This document shows, piece after piece, positions 16,569-25,628 of a stretch of 64,000 bases of DNA (positions are counted from its first letter, which is position 1; every line of letters starts with the position of its first letter). The position numbers were made by a program, and so were the translations under genes. The notes below the pieces were generated by a model. It had not been told where the DNA came from and did no database searches. It saw only the letters and a list, made by a program, of their open reading frames with translations. Source of the DNA: Anaerolineae bacterium (GTDB lineage: Bacteria; Chloroflexota; Anaerolineae; Aggregatilineales; UBA3940); contig JAFGOY010000010.1 in assembly GCA_016926255.1 (NCBI GenBank), positions 1 through 64,000 of the forward strand. The letters run 5' to 3'.

Positions 16569-16799
16569 ATGAAAGCAGTAATCGGCGCGGCAGCGACAAA
16601 TGGACTCATTGGTGGAATACTCAGCGGGATCATTTCGGCGCTGCTGAACTACTATCTACTGCCCTTCCCCAACACAGCGCTCGACAACGCAATGGGGCAC
16701 GGCTTCGGCGGGTTTTTCTGCGGCTTCATCAGCTGCGTGATCGGCATCCTGATCTACGCCAGCCAGCATGATTCGCAGAAGAACAAGGGGGCGCTGTGA
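16569..16799 (+). CDS. Small glycine-rich two-helix membrane protein, unknown
   Basis: 76 residues from ATG 16569 with AAGGAG upstream. There are two hydrophobic segments: AATNGLIGGILSGIISALLNYYL, and GFGGFFCGFISCVIGILIY. A short charged tail SQHDSQKNKGAL ends it. The stop overlaps the next start (TGATG), so it is translationally coupled to the SDR. I do not recognise the family. Confidence 0.75.
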   Translation: MKAVIGAAATNGLIGGILSGIISALLNYYLLPFPNTALDNAMGHGFGGFFCGFISCVIGILIYASQHDSQKNKGAL

Positions 16800-17533
16800 T
16801 GGAACTCTCGAACAGGGTAGTGGTCATTACCGGCGCATCGAAAGGGCTTGGCAGGGCAACGGCGCTTCGACTGAGCCGGAAAACGCCCCACCTCATTCTG
16901 ATCGCCCGCGACATATCGATGCTGCGGCAGGTTCAGGCGGAAATCGCAGAGACGACCGGGCATGAGCCGGTGATCGTTCAGTGTGATGTTTCCTCGGAGA
17001 GCGAGGTCGAACGCATGGCGGCGCTCGTCGAGGCGAAGTACAGCCGGGTCGATGTGCTGATCAACAACGCCGGTTTCGGGACTTACCGGGTATCGGAGAA
17101 CCTGTCGAACGAGGAAATGCGCCGTCACTTCGAGGTGAACTTCTTCGGAGCCTACTACTGTATCAAGGCACTGCTGCCCCTGCTCAAACAGAGCGAGGCG
17201 GGCTACGTCCTCAACGTCGGATCGCTATTCAGCCGGGTTGCGCTGGCCGAAAACAGCGTCTACGCGGCGACGAAGTTCGCGTTGGCCGGTTTTTCGGAGG
17301 GCCTGCGCTGCGAACTAAAGTCGTCGGGTGTTGGGGTAGGGCTGTTCATGCCGGGGCCGATGAATACCTCGTTCCAGGATGGCCGGGATGAGGGGGCGAT
17401 CAGATCGCCGATAGCGATGGAGCCGGAGCAGGCGGCGGCGGCCATCGAGAAGATGATCGCCGGGCGGAAGAAGTCGTTGGCAAGGCCCGCCTGGATGCTG
17501 ACCGCGCTCAGGCTGAAACAATCCTTTGCCTGA
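16799..17533 (+). CDS. Short-chain dehydrogenase/reductase
   Basis: About 244 residues, a classical SDR: cofactor motif TGASKGLG (11-18), structural NNAG (89-92), Ser142 and Y155-x3-K159. The absence of an acidic residue at the end of beta-2 (LIARD) favours NADP(H), which is a family rule and not proof. It overlaps the small membrane protein by one base, so both should be made together. The substrate is unknown. Confidence 0.9.
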   Translation: MELSNRVVVITGASKGLGRATALRLSRKTPHLILIARDISMLRQVQAEIAETTGHEPVIVQCDVSSESEVERMAALVEAKYSRVDVLINNAGFGTYRVSENLSNEEMRRHFEVNFFGAYYCIKALLPLLKQSEAGYVLNVGSLFSRVALAENSVYAATKFALAGFSEGLRCELKSSGVGVGLFMPGPMNTSFQDGRDEGAIRSPIAMEPEQAAAAIEKMIAGRKKSLARPAWMLTALRLKQSFA

Positions 17534-17562
17534 CAGTTCACAGGGGATGATCGGGGTATTGA

Positions 17563-17596
17563 GCGGCAGATGGTCTCGTCTGCCGCCCGTTTCGTT
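17563..17596 (+). terminator. Terminator after the SDR gene
   Basis: A perfect 8-bp stem, GCGGCAGA (17563-17570) with TCTGCCGC (17579-17586), is followed by CCGTTTCGTTT. It lies between convergent genes. Confidence 0.65.
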
Positions 17597-19494
17597 TATC
17601 CGATCTTCCACTCCCGCCACCAGCCCTCGGCTGGGATTGCCTGCCGCGTATCGTCATTGAGCGATCTTGACTCAAAATCGCGGCGCAGTTTCTCATGTGC
17701 GTAGAGCAGGTTGACCAGCGCGGTCATCCGGCGGCGCTCTTCGGGGAAGGTCAGGTTGTGGGTGTCGAAGACGGCCTTGAGCATCGTCAGGCGCTCGTCG
17801 AGTCCGAAGCTGTAATCGGGCGGGCCGACGACGTGAATGCTCAGCAGCGAGGGCAGCGGTGAGGCCATCGCCGCCGCAAACAACTCGATGTCGTAAAACG
17901 CCGCGCCGCCGTCGAAATAGAGTTCACCGTCGATATTCGGCGGGGTGACGTAAAACGGCTGGGCCATTCCACCGACAATCGCCTCGACGATCGGGCAGTT
18001 GATCGGGCTAAGCCGTCGCCCGGCGAAGTCTATTTGCAGATCGTCGGCCATGCCAAAGAAATCGGCGAATCCATCCGATCCCCGCGCTCCGACCGCGTAA
18101 AAAGGCAGCTTGATGTCCTCGAAGGTGAGCGTCATCCCATCGGCACAGCCCGTCCAGCGTTCCAGGTAGGCGGCGATCTGCTCCTTGAGCGGGTCCATGT
18201 TGGCGACCGCGCGGGCGATCCTGCGCGGGGCGAGGTTCAGCCGGTAGACATTCGACGGATCAAGCTGGTCGAAGAATTCTTCGAGATGCGTCAGTGCGTC
18301 GAGCGCCTCCGGCCTGTAGAGATCGGGATGGCGGCGCGCGCCCAGCACCACACCGTGAAACAATCCGTTCAGCACCCCCGCCGAGCAGCCGAAAATCCGC
18401 TCGACGTTCCCGTTCTGCGCGTCGACCAATCGGGTCATGATCAGCCCGGCGATGATCCCGGAGAACCCACCCGCGCCGTAGATCAGCGTGGTCGGCTTCG
18501 AGAAATCGCAGCCTTCAAGCTGCGGCTCGCCTAACTCGCGGAAGGTCGCCATCAGGTCGAGTTTGTTGGCGATGCTCTGCCGCATGTTGGTCCCCGCCTC
18601 GGTCGAGCCGATGTAGGGCAGGCGGATGTGCCAGCACTGCGGGGCGTGATCGGCAGATGGTTGATCGGCGGTTAGGGCGGTCAGTGAGCGGTATCGAGCC
18701 AGCAGATCGTTGTAATACGCGGCGAGGATCGCCTGGTTGCGTTCGTGCCAGCGGTGCATGATGAAGGGCTGCGAGAGCGCGTTTGGCTTCCAGTCGGGGA
18801 TCGGCGTATATGGCTCCGATTTGACGATGGGGCGAGGGTCGGCGGCTTCCATGTCGGCGACCATCGCCGAGATGTCGGCGAAGACCGGGCGGCCATCCTT
18901 GTAGTAGTGGCCGTTGACCGGAACCGCATCGTAGGCCAGGACGGTGCTCACTGCGGCGATGCAGGCATCGAGCAGCGGGGCATTTTCGATCCGGGTGCGG
19001 CAGTTGTGATAGTCGGCCTGGAGTGTATCATCCGGCGGGCCGAAGAAGACCGGGCGGGCGTCCTTGTCGCACACACACAGGTAAACCGGCACGGCCAGAT
19101 CGTCGAAGGTGAAGCTCGACAGATCATCGAGGCCGGTATATTCGCGGAGACGATCAGACAGCCAGCGCCGGAGCGGGTCGAGTTGATAGGCCCCGTACTT
19201 CAAGGCCCACAGATTGAATCTCCGCAGCTTTTTGACGGTCGTCTGCCGGAAATAAGCGGCGAAGGTTTCGAGGGCGTAGTTAGCGCTTTCGGAGAATCGA
19301 TCCGGGTTAGTACGGGCCGAGATCATGATCGCGTGGGCAAGGGCCGCCAGCGCCCCGGAAGAATTCCCGAAGATGCGGCCTATCGAAGCGCCCTCCGCTT
19401 CGAGGCGGCGGGCCAGATCGAAATCGCTTTGAAGCTGCGGCAGGTGATTCAGCTTTGCCGACTGGTAGATAACGGTCGTTGGCTGGTTATTCAT
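17596..19494 (-). CDS. Tandem double patatin-like phospholipase
   Basis: 632 residues made of two homologous patatin domains. Domain 1 (about 1-215) has nucleophile elbow GNSSG (Ser45) and catalytic Asp200 in YYKDGR, but its first strand lacks the Gly-rich oxyanion loop. Domain 2 (about 330-560) has the oxyanion-like YGAGGFSGI, GCSAG (Ser371) and the DGG motif (Asp528). Matching stretches FDDLAVPVY and FEDIKLPFY confirm the repeat. There is no signal peptide, so it should act at the inner face of the membrane as a lipid acyl hydrolase. It starts three bases after the stop of the upstream MFS transporter gene. Confidence 0.85.
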   Translation of the reverse strand: MNNQPTTVIYQSAKLNHLPQLQSDFDLARRLEAEGASIGRIFGNSSGALAALAHAIMISARTNPDRFSESANYALETFAAYFRQTTVKKLRRFNLWALKYGAYQLDPLRRWLSDRLREYTGLDDLSSFTFDDLAVPVYLCVCDKDARPVFFGPPDDTLQADYHNCRTRIENAPLLDACIAAVSTVLAYDAVPVNGHYYKDGRPVFADISAMVADMEAADPRPIVKSEPYTPIPDWKPNALSQPFIMHRWHERNQAILAAYYNDLLARYRSLTALTADQPSADHAPQCWHIRLPYIGSTEAGTNMRQSIANKLDLMATFRELGEPQLEGCDFSKPTTLIYGAGGFSGIIAGLIMTRLVDAQNGNVERIFGCSAGVLNGLFHGVVLGARRHPDLYRPEALDALTHLEEFFDQLDPSNVYRLNLAPRRIARAVANMDPLKEQIAAYLERWTGCADGMTLTFEDIKLPFYAVGARGSDGFADFFGMADDLQIDFAGRRLSPINCPIVEAIVGGMAQPFYVTPPNIDGELYFDGGAAFYDIELFAAAMASPLPSLLSIHVVGPPDYSFGLDERLTMLKAVFDTHNLTFPEERRRMTALVNLLYAHEKLRRDFESRSLNDDTRQAIPAEGWWREWKIG

Positions 19495-19497
19495 CGG

Positions 19498-20874
19498 TCA
19501 GTCGGTGGCGGCTGCGGCGGCTTCGATGGCGGCCAGTTGTTCGCGCACTTTGGCGTGGCTGGCACGCGTGATCGGGTACCAGAATAGCAGGGGCAGGGCG
19601 ATCAAAAAGACGATCAGCGGAATTGGCCCCATGAACAAGCGAATGCCAAACAGCGCTTTGGTAGACTGCACCGGGCTGCCTTCGACATAGTTGAAGAGCT
19701 TGAGCACCCACCCCGCGATGGCGATCCCCAGCGATTGGGTTAGCTTCCAGGTGAAGCCCCATACGCCGAAGAACATCCCGCCGCGATGCTCGCCGGTTTC
19801 GAGGCGGTCATATTCGATCACGTCGGGCACCATCGCCCAGGGAAAGACCCAGTTGGTCGAGAAACCCAGCCCGGCCACGAAAGCGATGACGTATATCCAG
19901 GGCGTTTTGCCCTGCGGGAGCAGGAACGTCGAGGCGACGGTCAGCCCACCGATCAGCAGGCCGATGGCGTAAGCCGGGCCTTTGTTGATCCGGTCGGAGA
20001 GCATCTTCCACGGAAACAGGAAGATGCCGATGCTAATCAACAGGATGCCCATCACCAGTGAAATTTCCAGGTCTTCAAGCCCGATCTGGTAGGTGAGGAA
20101 ATAGGCCAGCAGGGTTTGGACGAGCGTAAAGGAAACGTTGGCAATCAGGTAGGCGACGATCAGCCGGACGAAGGGTTTATTCTTCAGCGTGGTGAGGAAC
20201 GCCTTGATGGGCGGCGCTTCGGATTTTTCGTCGTTGGCCGCAATGGGGACTTTCTTCAGCCCGGCGGCGCAGCCCCACAGCGAGAACAGGTTGATCAACC
20301 CGTAGATCACGCCGACCATTCCCCAGCCGGTGCGTGCGGAGGCGAACAGCCCGACGATGATCGGCGTAACTGCTGCGCCGATGAGATAGGAGGGCACGCC
20401 GAGGATCATACGGACGGAGGTCAGGCTCGATCGCTCTTCGTAATCGTCGGTGAGTTCGGAACTCAGCGCGTAGTAGGGCACGGCGGTGATGGTCAGCGCG
20501 GTGTCGAACAGGATGAACGTCACGGTGATCCAGATGAACGTCCAGAAGTCGCTCAAGCCCGGCGGGACGAACCAGAGCAGCGCAATACTGATCGCCAGCG
20601 GGATCGCCCCGAAGATCATGAAGACGCGGCGCTTTCCGTATCGCTTCGAGATGGTGCGGTCGGCGATCCATCCGAACAGCGGATCGTTGACGGCGTCCCA
20701 TATTTTGGCGACGGCCAGTGCGCTGCCAGCAATCGCCGGATCGACCAGTGCGCCGTCAGTGTAGAAGATGAGCAGAAAGAAGCTGATGGCGGAGACGACC
20801 ATCGCGTTGCCGAAATCGCCCAGCCCGTAGATGAGCTTGGTCGAAGTTTTCAGTGAGGTGCTGTTTTTGGTCAT
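19498..20874 (-). CDS. MelB/MFSD2-type (GPH) cation symporter
   Basis: 458 residues with twelve predicted helices. LIYGLGDFGNAM and KIWDAVNDPLFGWIADRT are family signatures. Asp60 and Asp64 match the Na+/H+-site pair of MelB and the vertebrate lysolipid transporter MFSD2A. AAGSD-type sugar residues cannot be judged by eye. It has a good SD (AAGGG) and is followed after three bases by the double patatin gene, which makes a lipid or lysolipid substrate as plausible as a sugar. Confidence 0.88.
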   Translation of the reverse strand: MTKNSTSLKTSTKLIYGLGDFGNAMVVSAISFFLLIFYTDGALVDPAIAGSALAVAKIWDAVNDPLFGWIADRTISKRYGKRRVFMIFGAIPLAISIALLWFVPPGLSDFWTFIWITVTFILFDTALTITAVPYYALSSELTDDYEERSSLTSVRMILGVPSYLIGAAVTPIIVGLFASARTGWGMVGVIYGLINLFSLWGCAAGLKKVPIAANDEKSEAPPIKAFLTTLKNKPFVRLIVAYLIANVSFTLVQTLLAYFLTYQIGLEDLEISLVMGILLISIGIFLFPWKMLSDRINKGPAYAIGLLIGGLTVASTFLLPQGKTPWIYVIAFVAGLGFSTNWVFPWAMVPDVIEYDRLETGEHRGGMFFGVWGFTWKLTQSLGIAIAGWVLKLFNYVEGSPVQSTKALFGIRLFMGPIPLIVFLIALPLLFWYPITRASHAKVREQLAAIEAAAAATD

Positions 20875-20977
20875 GAGGTTCCCTTTTATGGAGACGGAAC
20901 AAAGATATAGAGCATTGATCAGTCAGCGTTCTATGATAGCAGCAGCTAGTATAAAAAACGACGAGGAAAAGAAAAGG

Positions 20978-22300
20978 TTACTCTTGCGGTGGGCCTTCGC
21001 CTCGGAGGATGTCCAGCCACGCGGCAATCTGGCCCTCGTAACCGTGATCGGAGGGAGTATACCAGCGCTGTCCCCTGAGCGCATCGGGGAGATACTGCTG
21101 GGTGACGTAGTGGTTGGGGTAGCTGTGCGGGTACTTATAGGCCGGGTGATCGGCGCTGCGGTCGCGCGGGCTGGTGCGCAGGTGCAGCGGAACGTCGGTG
21201 CTGGCCCCGGCTTCGATGGCCTTCATCGCTTCGAAGATCGCCAGTGCGCTGTTGCTCTTTGGCGCGGTCGCCAGATAGAGGGTCGCCAGCGCGAGGTGAA
21301 ACAGTCCTTCGGGCAGGCCTGTCCACTCGAATGCCTGAGCGCAGGCACTCGCCACGACGATCCCCTGCGGGTCGGCCAGTCCGACGTCCTCCCCGGCCAG
21401 GATCAGCAGGCGGCGCATGATGAATCGGGGGTCTTCCCCGGCCTGGATCATCTTGCCCAGCCAGAACAGCGCCGCGTCAGGGTCTGATCCGCGTATCGAC
21501 TTGATGAAGGCGCTGATCGTGTCGTAATGTTCGTCGGCCCCCTTATCGTAGCGGATCACCCGCTTCTGGATGCTCTCCTGGGCAATTGTCAGATCGATAT
21601 GGACGACATTGTCGGCGGCGGGCGATGTCGTCAGAACCGCCAGTTCGAGCGCATTCAGCGCGCTGCGGGCGTCGCCATCGGAGATCATCACGATATGGGC
21701 CAGGGCGTCGTCGTCGACGACGATCTTTTGCAGCCCGAACCCGCGTTCCTTGTCATGAAGGGCCTGTTCGAGGATGTCGAAGATGTGATCGGAATCGAGC
21801 GGGTAAAGCTCGAAAACGCGCGAGCGGCTCAACAGGGGGCGGATCACCTCGAACTGGGGATTCTCGGTAGTCGCGCCGATCAACACGACGTCACCCTGTT
21901 CGACATGCGGGAGCAGCGCGTCCTGCTGGGCCTTGTTCCAGCGGTGAATCTCGTCGATGAACAAAACGGTGCGCTGCCCGTGCAGATTGCGTTGTTCTTT
22001 GGCGGCGGCGATCACGTCACGCAGGTCTTTGATCCCGGCGAGGACGGCACTCAGGGTCTCGAAATGGCTGGCGGTGCTTTCGGCAATGATGTTCGCCAGG
22101 GTGGTTTTACCACAGCCCGCTGGCCCCCAGAGAATGATCGATGTCAGCCGGTCGGCTTCGATAGAGCGGCGGAGCAGCTTACCCGGCCCGACGATATGCT
22201 CCTGCCCGACGAATTCATCGAAGGTTCGGGGTCGCATCCGGTGGGCTAACGGCGCTTCCCTTTTGAACTGTTCCTCGCGGCCATACTCAAACAAATCCAT
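20978..22300 (-). CDS. rarA: Replication-associated recombination protein A
   Basis: 440 residues. It starts MDLFEYGREEQFKREAPLAHRMRP, then Walker A WGPAGCGKTT, Walker B VLFIDEIHRWNKAQQD, sensor 1 GATTENPQFE and arginine finger SRSRVFELYPL. The C-terminal part (GSDPDAALFWLGKMIQAGEDPRFIMRRLLILAGED) forms the tetramerisation domain and ends with the typical YKYPHSYPNHYVTQQYLPD. It is an AAA+ clamp-loader-like ATPase acting at stalled replication forks. Confidence 0.96.
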   Translation of the reverse strand: MDLFEYGREEQFKREAPLAHRMRPRTFDEFVGQEHIVGPGKLLRRSIEADRLTSIILWGPAGCGKTTLANIIAESTASHFETLSAVLAGIKDLRDVIAAAKEQRNLHGQRTVLFIDEIHRWNKAQQDALLPHVEQGDVVLIGATTENPQFEVIRPLLSRSRVFELYPLDSDHIFDILEQALHDKERGFGLQKIVVDDDALAHIVMISDGDARSALNALELAVLTTSPAADNVVHIDLTIAQESIQKRVIRYDKGADEHYDTISAFIKSIRGSDPDAALFWLGKMIQAGEDPRFIMRRLLILAGEDVGLADPQGIVVASACAQAFEWTGLPEGLFHLALATLYLATAPKSNSALAIFEAMKAIEAGASTDVPLHLRTSPRDRSADHPAYKYPHSYPNHYVTQQYLPDALRGQRWYTPSDHGYEGQIAAWLDILRGEGPPQE

Positions 22301-22419
22301 GGTGACGTCCTTTTGGATACCCTGTCACGCGATCAGCCGGTTTCCACGTGCGTTGATCAAGGACTCGCGTCACCTCTATTATGCTACGACTCGCGATTTC
22401 GCGCTGGCGGTGATCAGCT

Positions 22420-23049
22420 TTACAGGGTTCGCAAAACGGCCCGAACCGGGCTGCCGCACAGCCCTTCGATCTTCAGGGGCAGGGCGATCAATTCGTAGAT
22501 TCCGTCGGGAACGTCCTTCAGGATCAGCCTTTCGACGATGCTGATCCCATGGTAATTCAACCGGTGATGGCAGGCGAGTTCGGTGCTGTCGAAGGCGTCG
22601 ACCGTCGGCAGATCGACCCCCAGCAGGATCACGCCCAGATCGGCCAGCCAGTCGGCCAATTCGGGGGTGGGGTAGGGGAAGTCTTCCGGCCATTGGTCGT
22701 CGGGGAGTTCGCTGTTCCAGGTGTGGATCAGCAGCCGTTCCGCCCCGGTTAAGTCGTGATCGGCGAAGGCCGCCGGGGTGAGCGGCCCGTGTTTCGTGTC
22801 GATGGTCACTACCTGCGCCGGGCCGACATAATGATCGAGCGGCACGGTTGTGATATCTCCGCCGTCCTTTTCGGTGTGCCAGGGGGCATCGGTATGGGTG
22901 CCGGTATGCGGCCCCATGCAGAATTTGGTCAGGTTGACATAGTTGTCCGTTTCGATGTCGAGTATCTGCTCGACCTTGAACGATGCATCGCCGGGCCAGA
23001 GGGTCAGCCGGGGCGAAACCAGGCGGCTGATGTCATATAGTTGGACCAT
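22420..23049 (-). CDS. kynB: Kynurenine formamidase-like cyclase-family hydrolase
   Basis: 209 residues, typical KynB length. The metal-binding signature HTGTHTDAPWH is present, with a C-terminal His and Glu region (GISIVERLILKDVPDGIYELIALPLKIEG). KynB cleaves N-formylkynurenine; related cyclase-family enzymes act on other formamides or lactones. No other tryptophan-catabolism gene is nearby, so the substrate is uncertain. It is divergent from the ABC-CNB gene. Confidence 0.8.
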   Translation of the reverse strand: MVQLYDISRLVSPRLTLWPGDASFKVEQILDIETDNYVNLTKFCMGPHTGTHTDAPWHTEKDGGDITTVPLDHYVGPAQVVTIDTKHGPLTPAAFADHDLTGAERLLIHTWNSELPDDQWPEDFPYPTPELADWLADLGVILLGVDLPTVDAFDSTELACHHRLNYHGISIVERLILKDVPDGIYELIALPLKIEGLCGSPVRAVLRTL

Positions 23050-23263
23050 GATGTGTTTATCCTAGTGATAGTAGGTAGTTAGCTAAATTATACCGGTGAT
23101 ATAATCAACAGGATGAAAGGACGACAGGTATTGTAAAAAAATGATACCTGTTTCAGCCTGTCAAAAGCTGCTGAATAAATCAAATGGTGATTCGCTCACT
23201 TTTGTTAGAAACAGAAAAGCCAGTTGATCGTATAGGTATTGTGGGTTCTTCATAGGAGCGATT

Positions 23264-24406
23264 ATGGCTAAAAAGAAAAATAAAAACGGAAACAACGCCG
23301 GTGGATTGGAGAACGGCCACCTGATCGATCTGCGCGATGTCCACAAAGTCTACAAGACGGATGCCGGTGATTTTCCGGCGTTAAAGGATATCGATCTAAA
23401 AATCAACGCGGGCGAGTTTGCCGCGGTGATTGGGAAATCGGGCAGTGGTAAATCGACGCTGATCAACATGATCACCGGGATCGACCGCCCGTCGCAGGGC
23501 GAAGTGTTCATCGACGGGACGCCAATTCACCTGTTCAACGAGGGGCAGATGGCCCGCTGGCGCGGGCGAAACATGGGGATCGTCTTCCAGTTCTTCCAAC
23601 TGCTGCCGACTCTGTCGGTGGTCGAAAACGTGATGCTGCCGATGGATTTCTGCCGGATGTTCACCCCGCGTGAACGTTACGAGCGGGCGATGCACCTGCT
23701 TGAGCTGGTCGACGTGGCCGAACATGCCCACAAGCTCCCCACCGCCGTATCGGGCGGGCAGCAGCAGCGTGTCGCCATTGCGCGGGCAATGGCCAATGAC
23801 CCGCCGATCATCGTCGCCGACGAGCCGACGGGCAACCTCGACTCGCGCACATCGGAAGCCGTCTATGCGCTGTTTGAGGAACTGGTCGAGCAGGGCAAGA
23901 CGATCCTGATGGTGACCCATGACGATGACATGGCCCAGCGCGTTTCACGAACGATCATCCTGGCCGACGGCGAGATCGTCAACGAGTACCTGGTGCGGGC
24001 AATGCCGTCGCTGACCCCGGAGCAGTTGGTCAGCGCCAGCAACAAGATCGAGTGCCAGACCTTTGCCCCCGGTGAGCCGATCATTCTCCAGGATGCCGAG
24101 CCGGACAAGTTCTATATTGTTACCAAAGGCGAGGTAGACATCTTTCTCAGCCACCATGATGGACACGAAACCTATGTCGATACGATGGGAGTCGGCCAGT
24201 ATTTCGGCGAGATGGCGCTGCTCAGCGATTCGAACCGGACGGCGACCGTCAGGGCGTCTCGAACATCGGAAGTGGAAGTCGCGGTGCTGGACAAAGCGGT
24301 CTTCAACGAACTGATGAGCCAGTCAGAAGTCACCCACGAGGAAATCCGGCGCGAAGCTGCGCGGCGCTCGGAGAGCCAGGAGCGAGCCAGGAACGGGGAC
24401 AGGTAG
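23264..24406 (+). CDS. ABC-transporter ATPase fused to a cyclic-nucleotide-binding domain
   Basis: 380 residues. A Lys/Asn-rich N-terminus leads into a LolD/MacB-type ATPase: Walker [10 protein letters not shown] (57-65), Q-loop Q109, signature VSGGQ (162-166), Walker B IIVADEP and switch His219. From about 255 to 350 there is a Crp-like CNB domain with [16 protein letters not shown], which keeps the Glu and Arg of the phosphate-binding cassette. The tail is charged and helical. No permease gene is adjacent. ATPase activity may be gated by cAMP, cGMP or a similar ligand; that is inference. SD is GGAG before ATG 23264. Confidence 0.88.
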   Translation: MAKKKNKNGNNAGGLENGHLIDLRDVHKVYKTDAGDFPALKDIDLKINAGEFAAVIGKSGSGKSTLINMITGIDRPSQGEVFIDGTPIHLFNEGQMARWRGRNMGIVFQFFQLLPTLSVVENVMLPMDFCRMFTPRERYERAMHLLELVDVAEHAHKLPTAVSGGQQQRVAIARAMANDPPIIVADEPTGNLDSRTSEAVYALFEELVEQGKTILMVTHDDDMAQRVSRTIILADGEIVNEYLVRAMPSLTPEQLVSASNKIECQTFAPGEPIILQDAEPDKFYIVTKGEVDIFLSHHDGHETYVDTMGVGQYFGEMALLSDSNRTATVRASRTSEVEVAVLDKAVFNELMSQSEVTHEEIRREAARRSESQERARNGDR

Positions 24407-24464
24407 CTTCAGGATTCCACAAAGAGCGTTCTTTCGGCGTTCTCACAACTCCATTGCGGGTTAT

Positions 24465-24511
24465 AATACACCGGCAGCGGTAATCTCGGCTGTCCGGTGT
24501 ATTGTTTTTTT
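24465..24511 (+). terminator. Terminator after the ABC-CNB gene
   Basis: AATACACCGG (24465-24474) pairs with CCGGTGTATT (24494-24503), extended by CAGC/GCTG, and is followed by GTTTTTTT. Confidence 0.85.
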
Positions 24512-24543
24512 GTGCCCATGTTAAATGTCAACAGGACTCGATC

Positions 24544-25590
24544 ATGAAAGACGTTTTGCCTGCGCTGAATGCCTGGATCGAACAGGGCGAGGAGATCGCG
24601 GTGGCGACCGTGATCAATACCTGGGGATCGTCGCCTCGACCGGTCGGCTCGAAGCTGATCACGACGATGAGCGGCAGGATCGCCGGGTCGGTGAGCGCCG
24701 GGTGCGTTGAAGGGACGGTGATCGAGGAGTGTAAAAAGGCCATGCAGACCGGCCAACCGGCGCGGTTGACTTATGGCGTCGCTGACGACGATGCCTGGGA
24801 TGTCGGGCTGGCCTGCGGGGGCACCATCGAAATCTTCGTCGAGCCGTTTGCTGCCTATTCTGCACTCTACGATAAGCTGTCCGAGCGGCTTGAAACCCAC
24901 ACCCCGGCGGTTTTGATCAGCGTGCTGGAGGACAGCGAAAACCTGATCGGTAAGAAGCTTCTTGTCGATGCTGATGGCAGCGTGGTCGGGGACTGCGGCC
25001 TGATCGAGCAGGTGCCCGACCTTGTCGACATGGCCCTGGAGCATCTCGACCGGGGGAGATCGCGGGTTGAGGAACTGGACAACGACGTTATCCTTTTCTT
25101 CGAAGTGTACCCGCCGGTTTCCCGGCTGCTCATCGTCGGCGCGGTGCATATCGCCGACCCGCTGATCACGATGGCCAACCTGGCCGGGTTCAGGACGATC
25201 CTGATCGATCCGAGGGCGGCGTTCAACACGCGGGAGCGCTTTCCTCATGCCGACGAACTGATCTGCGGGTGGCCGCAGCACGTTCTGCCGGAGATGGCAC
25301 TTGACCGGTCGGCCTATGTTGCCATTCTGACGCACGATCCGAAGATCGACGACCCGGCACTGCGGGTGGCGCTCACGAGTGAGGCGCGTTATGTGGGAGC
25401 ACTGGGCAGCCGGAGAACCAACGAACTGCGCTGCGAGCGGCTGCGGGCGGGGGGAATACCCGCAGACCGGATCGCCCGGCTCCACGCACCAATCGGCCTG
25501 TATATCGGCGGGCGGTCACCGGTGGAGATCGCGGTCAGCATAATGGCCGAACTCATTCAAATCAGGTCGGGAGCTGCATCGACAAATTAG
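24544..25590 (+). CDS. XdhC/CoxI-family protein
   Basis: 348 residues from ATG 24544 (AGGA upstream). The N-terminal XdhC domain has ATVINTWGSSPRPVGSKL and GSVSAGCVEG. The C-terminal Rossmann-like domain has LLIVGAVHIADPL, ILTHDPKIDDPAL and YVGALGSRRT. XdhC proteins bind molybdenum cofactor, help sulfurate it and insert it into xanthine or CO dehydrogenases. No such enzyme is in the window. The Rossmann glycine motif, usually GAGHV, reads GAVHI here. Confidence 0.88.
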   Translation: MKDVLPALNAWIEQGEEIAVATVINTWGSSPRPVGSKLITTMSGRIAGSVSAGCVEGTVIEECKKAMQTGQPARLTYGVADDDAWDVGLACGGTIEIFVEPFAAYSALYDKLSERLETHTPAVLISVLEDSENLIGKKLLVDADGSVVGDCGLIEQVPDLVDMALEHLDRGRSRVEELDNDVILFFEVYPPVSRLLIVGAVHIADPLITMANLAGFRTILIDPRAAFNTRERFPHADELICGWPQHVLPEMALDRSAYVAILTHDPKIDDPALRVALTSEARYVGALGSRRTNELRCERLRAGGIPADRIARLHAPIGLYIGGRSPVEIAVSIMAELIQIRSGAASTN

Positions 25591-25628
25591 TTGACGCTGC
25601 TCTCAAATTTATATACACTCTCAGCACT

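Noticed and set aside
24462-24467. TATAAT as a -10 for xdhC
   Set aside because: It lies in the left arm of the ABC-CNB terminator stem and has no good -35.
24409-25485. 358-codon minus-strand ORF opposite xdhC
   Set aside because: The plus-strand protein has XdhC motifs; the antisense product has no recognisable pattern or SD.
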